The notes below the pieces were generated by a model. It was not told the DNA's origin. It saw nothing but the letters and a program-made list of their open reading frames with translations, and made no database searches. Of a stretch of 64,000 nt of DNA, positions 60,213 to 64,000 are shown piece after piece (the first letter of the stretch is position 1; every line of letters starts with the position of its first letter). The position numbers were made by a program, and so were the translations under genes. Source of the stretch: Candidatus Ruthia endofausta (GTDB lineage: Bacteria; Pseudomonadota; Gammaproteobacteria; PS1; Pseudothioglobaceae); assembly GCF_013342985.1 (NCBI RefSeq), contig NZ_CP054490.1, positions 930,001 to 994,000 of the forward strand, given 5' to 3'.

Positions 60213-60758
60213 TTACTTAGCAATCACTTGATCACGACTGTCAACTATTGCATTAGCTTTAGCATCTGCATAACCTTTAGCATAAGCGTTAGCTTGTGCT
60301 TTAGCGAATGCATCGGCTTGACCTTTGGCATAAGCGTTAGCAACGCCTTTAGCATTAGCATCGGCAGTGCCTACATATTTACCATCAGCAGTTGCGTTAG
60401 AAACGTTCTTAGTTTTATTTTTGTTGTTGTAATGGAAACCCCAGTCAGAATCGTTGTTCATGTCGTTGTTATTTGAAAAAGGACCCCAGTTGTTAGCGCC
60501 GTTAAATGGACCCATGTTTGAACCACCGTTAAATGGACCCCAGTTAGAACCGCTATTCATTGGACCCCAGTTAGAACCGCCATTCATTGGACCAAAGTTA
60601 GAACCACCGTCAAAAGGACCCCAGTTGGAACCACCATTACCAGTACCCCAGCCATTATTATTATTACCATAGCCGTTGTTGTTTGAACCATTGTTAAAGA
60701 AACCAGCTGATGCTGATGTGGCAGCTACTAAAGTAGCAATCGCAATTATTTTTTTCAT
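60213..60758 (-). CDS. Putative sulfur globule protein, repeat-rich and exported
   Basis: A 181-residue secreted structural protein. The ATG at 60758 follows GGAG and begins a clean signal peptide MKKIIAIATLVAATSASA. The mature protein has no cysteine. It has a Gly/Asn-rich start, six tandem 9-residue repeats of the type GGSNWGPFN (residues 42-95), a charged linker, and a C-terminal tail of octapeptides with alanine at every second position (ANAYAKGQ, ADAFAKAQ, ANAYAKGY). Gly/Asn/aromatic repeat proteins of this kind form the envelope of periplasmic sulfur globules in purple sulfur bacteria and relatives. The assignment is by composition and organism, not by alignment. It has its own promoter and terminator. 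Confidence 0.65.
   Translation of the reverse strand: MKKIIAIATLVAATSASAGFFNNGSNNNGYGNNNNGWGTGNGGSNWGPFDGGSNFGPMNGGSNWGPMNSGSNWGPFNGGSNMGPFNGANNWGPFSNNNDMNNDSDWGFHYNNKNKTKNVSNATADGKYVGTADANAKGVANAYAKGQADAFAKAQANAYAKGYADAKANAIVDSRDQVIAK
60474..60635 (-). repeat. Six tandem 27-bp coding repeats
   Basis: Units encode GGSNWGPFD, GGSNFGPMN, GGSNWGPMN, SGSNWGPFN, GGSNMGPFN and GANNWGPFS. Variation is concentrated at positions 5, 8 and 9. The outer units differ most, which fits growth by unequal exchange or slippage in the middle. It is not a CRISPR array. Confidence 0.92.
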
Positions 60759-60840
60759 ATTAATCTCCAAATTAAAAAGTATTAACGCTCTTGTTATTAA
60801 GCGGATTTTAAGTATCAGACTTTATAGTCTTGATAGGGGC

Positions 60841-60868
60841 ATTATACGATAAATATATTAGAAGTCAA
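60841..60868 (-). promoter_or_regulatory. Strong sigma-70-type promoter of the sulfur-globule-like gene
   Basis: On the minus strand TTGACT (60868-60863), a 16-bp spacer and a perfect TATAAT (60846-60841) lead to a start near 60834 and a leader of about 75 bases with GGAG close to the ATG. The near-consensus sequence fits an abundant product. Confidence 0.7.
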
Positions 60869-60950
60869 TGATATTCTAATATATATTTTATAAAGTGTCT
60901 AGAAAAGCCGATGCAACACAGAATTAACAGAATAAATTAGCGTCATTATA

Positions 60951-60997
60951 TTAAAAAATCACTCTGCTTTTAGCAAAACATATGCTAAACACAGAGT
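60951..60997 (-). terminator. Probable terminator downstream of the 61.2-61.6 kb exported-protein gene
   Basis: Arms ACTCTG (60961-60966) with TTTAGCA (60969-60975) pair with TGCTAAA (60983-60989) and CAGAGT (60992-60997) around a 7-base loop; the minus strand continues GATTTTTTAA. It lies about 200 bp after the stop of the upstream gene, so the message would have a long 3' end. Nothing else is recognisable between 60998 and 61198. Confidence 0.55.
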
Positions 60998-61198
60998 CTT
61001 TGCCAAGTATTAGTGCCTTTGATGATATTTTTGTAATAATTAAATCATCAAACAATTGCCACATATTGAACTTTATTTTTCATATTTATTGTTAAAAACA
61101 TTGCCAGTTTAATCAATAAATATGACAGAGTGAAAAATAATTCTCACTTAACTTCACGCAACTATTTCTAATAATTAGAAATATATATTGTCTCAATC

Positions 61199-61615
61199 TT
61201 ATTGAGTATTAATAACCCTTAAGGTAGAAACTGCTGCAGGAGACAACGTACGGCCTTGCTTGTTATGAGTTACGCCCCTTACCCCAAAAAAATTTCTCCG
61301 GTATTGTCCAACATCGTTATCAATAGTAAAATTAGGTCTCAATGCTTTGTTTTCTTTCAAGGTAGAAGAAAAATCAGTTTTTATTAGCCAATTACTAGGC
61401 TTAACCCTATTCTGAGCTCGAGGTTTTGTGTCATTTAGCCAAACGCTTGGATTTTTTGCAGTATTGTAATAATTCATAACGCTTGAAGGAACTCTCCAAT
61501 AAGGATTATTTATCTGGTTGTTGTAATTTGATGCCCAATTATTACCATTCCAAAACGCCAAGGATACATTGGGTGTTATTAATAGAAAAAATAATAACCA
61601 GTTAACTTTTTTCAT
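61199..61615 (-). CDS. Exported Asn/Trp/Tyr-rich protein, unrecognised
   Basis: A 138-residue protein from the ATG at 61615 (MKKVNWLLFF); five further upstream codons in the frame are not part of the signal peptide. The signal MKKVNWLLFFLLITPNVSLA is followed by FWNGNNWASNYNNQINNPYW, rich in Asn and aromatic residues. No cysteine is present. I do not recognise the family. Its composition, lack of Cys, export and position one gene away from the sulfur-globule-like protein on the same strand make a related structural or envelope role possible. It lacks clear tandem repeats. Confidence 0.6.
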   Translation of the reverse strand: MKKVNWLLFFLLITPNVSLAFWNGNNWASNYNNQINNPYWRVPSSVMNYYNTAKNPSVWLNDTKPRAQNRVKPSNWLIKTDFSSTLKENKALRPNFTIDNDVGQYRRNFFGVRGVTHNKQGRTLSPAAVSTLRVINTQ

Positions 61616-61642
61616 AAAAATATCCAGCAATCAATCATCATC

Positions 61643-62150
61643 CTAAAAAAAGCTTACTTTAGCAAAGATTCTATCATTGTTCTTAATATCTTCGAATACT
61701 GGCAAATATCCACCCATATAATCAATCACACCACCACTGATTGAGGTTTGATCATCAATAGCATAATCAAGCGACATTCTTGACAAGCCGCCTTCTAAAT
61801 ACGGCTTGTCAATATAAGTACCTGAAAAATATAGGCCTAAATCATAACCTTCAAAAACGCCCGTAAGACTTAATACCACGTCCAAACCGCCACTAGCCTT
61901 GTTAACAAGGCTTATCTACACTTATTTTAAAATCAGAGCCATAGGTGGGGTAGTTTTTCTAAAACGATTTTCATGCAAAACAATCATGGATAAATTCAAT
62001 TTATCAAAATAATAATTCAGTTTACTCATCAATCTACCAAGTCTGGTATGCAATTATCCAAAGGATTGAGAAGGTCTGTTATGCAAATAAAATCTGACTT
62101 TCCCCAAATAATAATTTGTCTGCCAATTTTAAATCAAATTTATGCTTAAT
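61643..62150 (-). pseudogene. Fragment of an outer-membrane beta-barrel protein
   Basis: The last 80 codons remain open: VVLSLTGVFEGYDLGLYFSG, TYIDKPYLEGGLSRMSLDY, DDQTSISGGVIDYMGG and a final FAKVSFF. Alternating polar and hydrophobic residues and the terminal Phe are typical of outer-membrane beta-barrels. Upstream of 61885 the frame breaks repeatedly (SLVNKASGGL, then stops, then FDLKLADKLLFG-type pieces). With the two relics upstream on the same strand it resembles a decayed MMPL transporter, lipoprotein-sorting and outer-membrane gene set. The 80-codon frame has an ATG but no signal peptide, so it is not a functional gene. Confidence 0.5.
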
Positions 62151-62409
62151 ACTACCTCAAGGGTTAATTCATTTAAATTCAATTCGTGCTTATAGCCCCT
62201 TTGGGCACAGTAGTGTATTTGCTCAAATTAACGCCATAAACAAAATCATGATAGGCTTAAAGATTGCCTTGACTTTATTACTATTACACTAACACCATCG
62301 TCTCTGGCATCAATTTTTTCCATAATGTTCTAGCCTTATCGTCAGAAAATTCTGATTAATATATATAATCAGGCAGTGCAATAAACGCTGTTAATATAGT
62401 TTTTTTCAC
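62150..62409 (-). pseudogene. Decayed LolA-like outer-membrane lipoprotein-sorting protein
   Basis: A GTG at 62409, one base into the stop of the preceding relic and with AAGGAGA ahead, begins VKKTILTAFIALP, a signal-peptide start that ends in a stop. Other frames give EFSDDKARTL and MEKIDARDDGVSV, similar to the DARDDG motif of LolA-like proteins that accompany MMPL transporters. The remainder is unreadable. The tight join to the previous gene supports an old operon. Confidence 0.4.
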
Positions 62410-62529
62410 TATAAATCTCCTTTATTATGGATGATGAGTTTCATAATCGCAGGCACTAAGAAAAAATCAGCCAATAGCGCAACAAAAATCGCACTGGCAG
62501 GCTGTACACCAAAATTAAAAAGTCTTCGC
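62409..62529 (-). pseudogene. C-terminal remnant of an MMPL/RND-family transporter
   Basis: The minus strand reads RRLFNFGVQPASAIFVALLA then DFFLVPAIMKLIIHNKGDL and a stop at 62409. The FGVxxAxxIxxALLADFFLxPA pattern is the last membrane helix of MMPL-type RND exporters. Nothing of the rest of the protein (about 750 residues) is left, as tRNA-Leu begins 47 bp further upstream. The gene has been removed except for its 3' end. Confidence 0.55.
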
Positions 62530-62575
62530 TTTTTATATTACACCCTATTCAGATTTTAAATAAGATTATCAAAAG

Positions 62576-62661
62576 TGGTGCCGATGGCCGGAGTCGAACC
62601 GGCACAAGCGTAGCTTACCACCCCCTCAAGGTAGCGCGTCTACCAATTCCGCCACATCGGC
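62576..62661 (-). tRNA. tRNA-Leu (anticodon GAG)
   Basis: The minus strand folds into a complete class II tRNA: acceptor GCCGATG pairs with CATCGGC, the D region has TGGCGGAATTGGTAGACGC, the anticodon stem CTACC/GGTGG encloses loop TTGAGGG with anticodon GAG, a long variable arm follows, and the T arm has GGTTCGACTCC. The CCA end is encoded (62578-62576). It lies upstream of a dead transporter and 26 bp downstream of secG, the common tpiA-secG-tRNA-Leu order. Confidence 0.95.
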
Positions 62662-62687
62662 ATATAAGGTTGGAATTTGAAATATTA

Positions 62688-63047
62688 CTAGTTTGGAATA
62701 TCACTAATATCTGACCCAGTTGAAATGGGCATAACAACCATAGGCACGTCAGATGGAACTGTCTCACCTGTTACTTGTTCCATAATACTTGTTGGTTCGC
62801 TATTAACATCACTGTCATTGGTTGCTAAATAAGCCAATGTCAAACTGGTTAAAAAGAAGCCAAAAGCCAAACTAGCAGTTAACTTGTAAAGAAATGAATT
62901 TGCACCTCGTGCACCAAAAACTGACCCAGAAGCACCTGCACCAAAAGCAGCACCTGCATCAGCACCCTTGCCATGTTGCATTAAAATTAAAGCAATTAAA
63001 CCTAGTGCCAATAATATATGAACAATTAAAATAACTTGAAACGACAT
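62688..63047 (-). CDS. secG: Protein translocase subunit SecG
   Basis: Small SecYEG subunit with two membrane helices. The first (VILIVHILLALGLIALILMQ) runs into the signature QHGKGADAGAAFGAGASGSVFG, and the second helix lies near residues 50-72. 119 aa with a low-complexity acidic C-terminal tail. Starts 2 bp after tpiA, a conserved pair, with tRNA-Leu next. Confidence 0.94.
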   Translation of the reverse strand: MSFQVILIVHILLALGLIALILMQHGKGADAGAAFGAGASGSVFGARGANSFLYKLTASLAFGFFLTSLTLAYLATNDSDVNSEPTSIMEQVTGETVPSDVPMVVMPISTGSDISDIPN

Positions 63048-63049
63048 TA

Positions 63050-63796
63050 TTAACCCGCTTTACAAATTTGTAAGAAATCTTGTGCTTTAAGTGAAGCGCC
63101 ACCAATTAGACCGCCATCAATATCTTTACAATTAAGTAATTCAGCTGCGTTACTAAGGTTCATACTACCACCATAAAGAATCGGGGTGGTTTGTGCAATA
63201 TCAGCGTCGTGTTCAGCTAACATTGAGCGAATAAAAACATGTGTGTCCTGTGCTTGCTGTGGCGTTGCGGTAACACCTGTGCCAATTGCCCAAACAGGCT
63301 CATAAGCCACAATAATATTTTTAAACGCGTCAATACCAACCTGATCAATCACTGCTTGAATTTGTTTTGAAACGATCACTTGCGTATTGCCAGATTCTCT
63401 GTCTTCTAACAATTCACCGATACAAAAAAGTGGGGTTAAATTATTATCCAGTGCAACTTGTACTTTTTGTGCAACAATCTCATCGGTTTCACCATAAAGA
63501 CTTCTGCGCTCTGAATGACCGACAATAACATACTGTACACCAAAATCTTTAATCATATCGGCACTGATTTCGCCCGTAAAAGCGCCTGATGCGTTGATAT
63601 TTAAGTTCTGCGCGCCTAAATTAAGTTGTGAATGTACAATCAATGCCTCAACCTGTGACATATAAGGTGAAGGCACACAAACGATGACCTTAGATTTAAC
63701 ATCTGCCATACCTGAAAGAATACCCATAACCAATGTATCCGCCTCTTCTTTTGAGGTATTCATTTTCCAGTTGCCCGCTATGATTACTTGACGCAT
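63050..63796 (-). CDS. tpiA: Triose-phosphate isomerase
   Basis: Interconverts DHAP and glyceraldehyde 3-phosphate in glycolysis and the Calvin cycle. Asn9 and Lys11 (GNWKMN), His94 (VGHSERR) and the catalytic Glu in VAYEPVWAIGTG near residue 166 are present, as is the GGSMN phosphate loop and the GLIGGASL ending. 248 aa, normal. First gene of tpiA-secG. Confidence 0.96.
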   Translation of the reverse strand: MRQVIIAGNWKMNTSKEEADTLVMGILSGMADVKSKVIVCVPSPYMSQVEALIVHSQLNLGAQNLNINASGAFTGEISADMIKDFGVQYVIVGHSERRSLYGETDEIVAQKVQVALDNNLTPLFCIGELLEDRESGNTQVIVSKQIQAVIDQVGIDAFKNIIVAYEPVWAIGTGVTATPQQAQDTHVFIRSMLAEHDADIAQTTPILYGGSMNLSNAAELLNCKDIDGGLIGGASLKAQDFLQICKAG

Positions 63797-63867
63797 AATA
63801 ATTATCTTTTTTTAAAAAAGAGGTAATGTTACGCTATTTGATTGTAAAAATCAATCCTGTTAGAGTC

Positions 63868-64000
63868 TTAGTGTGAAGATTTCGAGCTAAAATATAAGGC
63901 CAAAGAGACCATTAAAATACCCAAAGAAAAATACATTAAATCTAATGCTGAATTAAATAACATTGACAAAGACACCTCAAAAAAAGTCACCACTAAAATC
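63868..64000 (-). CDS. C-terminal end of a membrane protein (runs off window)
   Basis: The minus strand has an open frame entering from beyond 64000 and ending at 63868. It reads ILVVTFFEVSLSMLFNSALD followed by LMYFSLGILMVSLALYFSSK and ends SSH. It shows one or two membrane helices. I cannot identify the protein from the 44 visible residues. It lies about 70 bp upstream of tpiA on the same strand. Confidence 0.5.
   Translation of the reverse strand, partial: ILVVTFFEVSLSMLFNSALDLMYFSLGILMVSLALYFSSKSSH

Noticed and set aside
60474-60635. Regularly spaced 27-bp repeats that could look like a CRISPR array
   Set aside because: No spacers separate the units and all are in frame within a coding region; no cas genes are present.
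60228-60672. Two overlapping plus-strand open frames, one with Pro/Leu-rich repeats
   Set aside because: They are the mirror of the repeats in the sulfur-globule-like gene; that strand has the signal peptide, promoter, Shine-Dalgarno and terminator.
61643-61885. 80-codon frame as a functional small gene
   Set aside because: It is the C-terminal end of a beta-barrel without signal peptide; coding similarity continues upstream through stops.

Overview
The window is a stretch of chromosome from an AT-rich gammaproteobacterium. I infer a reduced-genome, sulfur-oxidising relative of the SUP05/Thioglobus group, closest in style to the vesicomyid-clam symbionts (Candidatus Ruthia/Vesicomyosocius type). 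This rests on the gammaproteobacterial gene content, a sulfide:quinone oxidoreductase, a sulfur-globule-like exported protein, complete biosynthetic genes, no recognisable transposase, phage or integrase gene, and many half-erased genes between intact ones. I could not run any search, so the genus is inference.

Layout. 1-9.6 kb: folA end, yceF, mfd, a PfkB-family kinase, then ispH-fkpB-accD-trpA-hemE and rpmE on the minus strand. 9.7-14.3 kb: the cbb3-oxidase copper ATPase ccoI, an exported protein of unknown function, and glmU. 14.4-15.9 kb: a graveyard with an MFS transporter, a DUF1924 haem protein, a dihaem cytochrome and a LuxR-type regulator. 16-20 kb: trpB, a dead fic gene, trpF and two unknown genes. 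20-24.5 kb: restriction-modification relics, topA, smg and a dead dprA. 24.6-29 kb: rpmH-rnpA-yidD-yidC, a TauD-like dioxygenase, ampD, kdsC and a collapsed alkylguanine methyltransferase. 29-36 kb: the complete ATP synthase operon atpIBEFHAGDC. 36-40 kb: sulfide:quinone oxidoreductase, relics of a cupin and recN, nadK, grpE and a thioredoxin-like relic. 40-46 kb: dsbD, aroQ, accB-accC, argC, erpA. 46.3-47.3 kb: a dead helicase. 47-56 kb: gltA, ubiE-ubiJ-ubiB, rplY-pth-ychF, gpmI, rpe. 56-58.6 kb: dead ppsR, then rpsB-tsf. 58.8-62.5 kb: dead DUF2141 and carotenoid-oxygenase genes, the sulfur-globule-like gene, another exported Asn/Trp-rich protein, and relics of an MMPL transporter cluster. 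62.6-64 kb: tRNA-Leu, secG, tpiA and a partial membrane protein gene.

The intact genes support autonomous energy and biosynthesis: sulfide electrons enter the quinone pool (SQR; quinone made by Ubi proteins), ATP is made by F1Fo, and fatty acid, tryptophan, haem, isoprenoid and cell-wall precursors are synthesised. The lost genes are mainly DNA uptake, recombination or repair (dprA, recN, alkylguanine methyltransferase), restriction or defence-like genes, regulators, transport and optional redox proteins. The pattern is gene-by-gene erosion by frameshift, stop and internal deletion.

The most interesting item is the putative sulfur-globule protein at 60.2-60.8 kb. It has six 9-residue Trp/Gly/Pro/Asn repeats, an alternating-alanine octapeptide tail, its own strong promoter and a terminator. 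A second point of interest is a perfect inverted pair of DnaA boxes between nadK and grpE, where predominantly minus-strand genes give way to an unbroken run of plus-strand genes.
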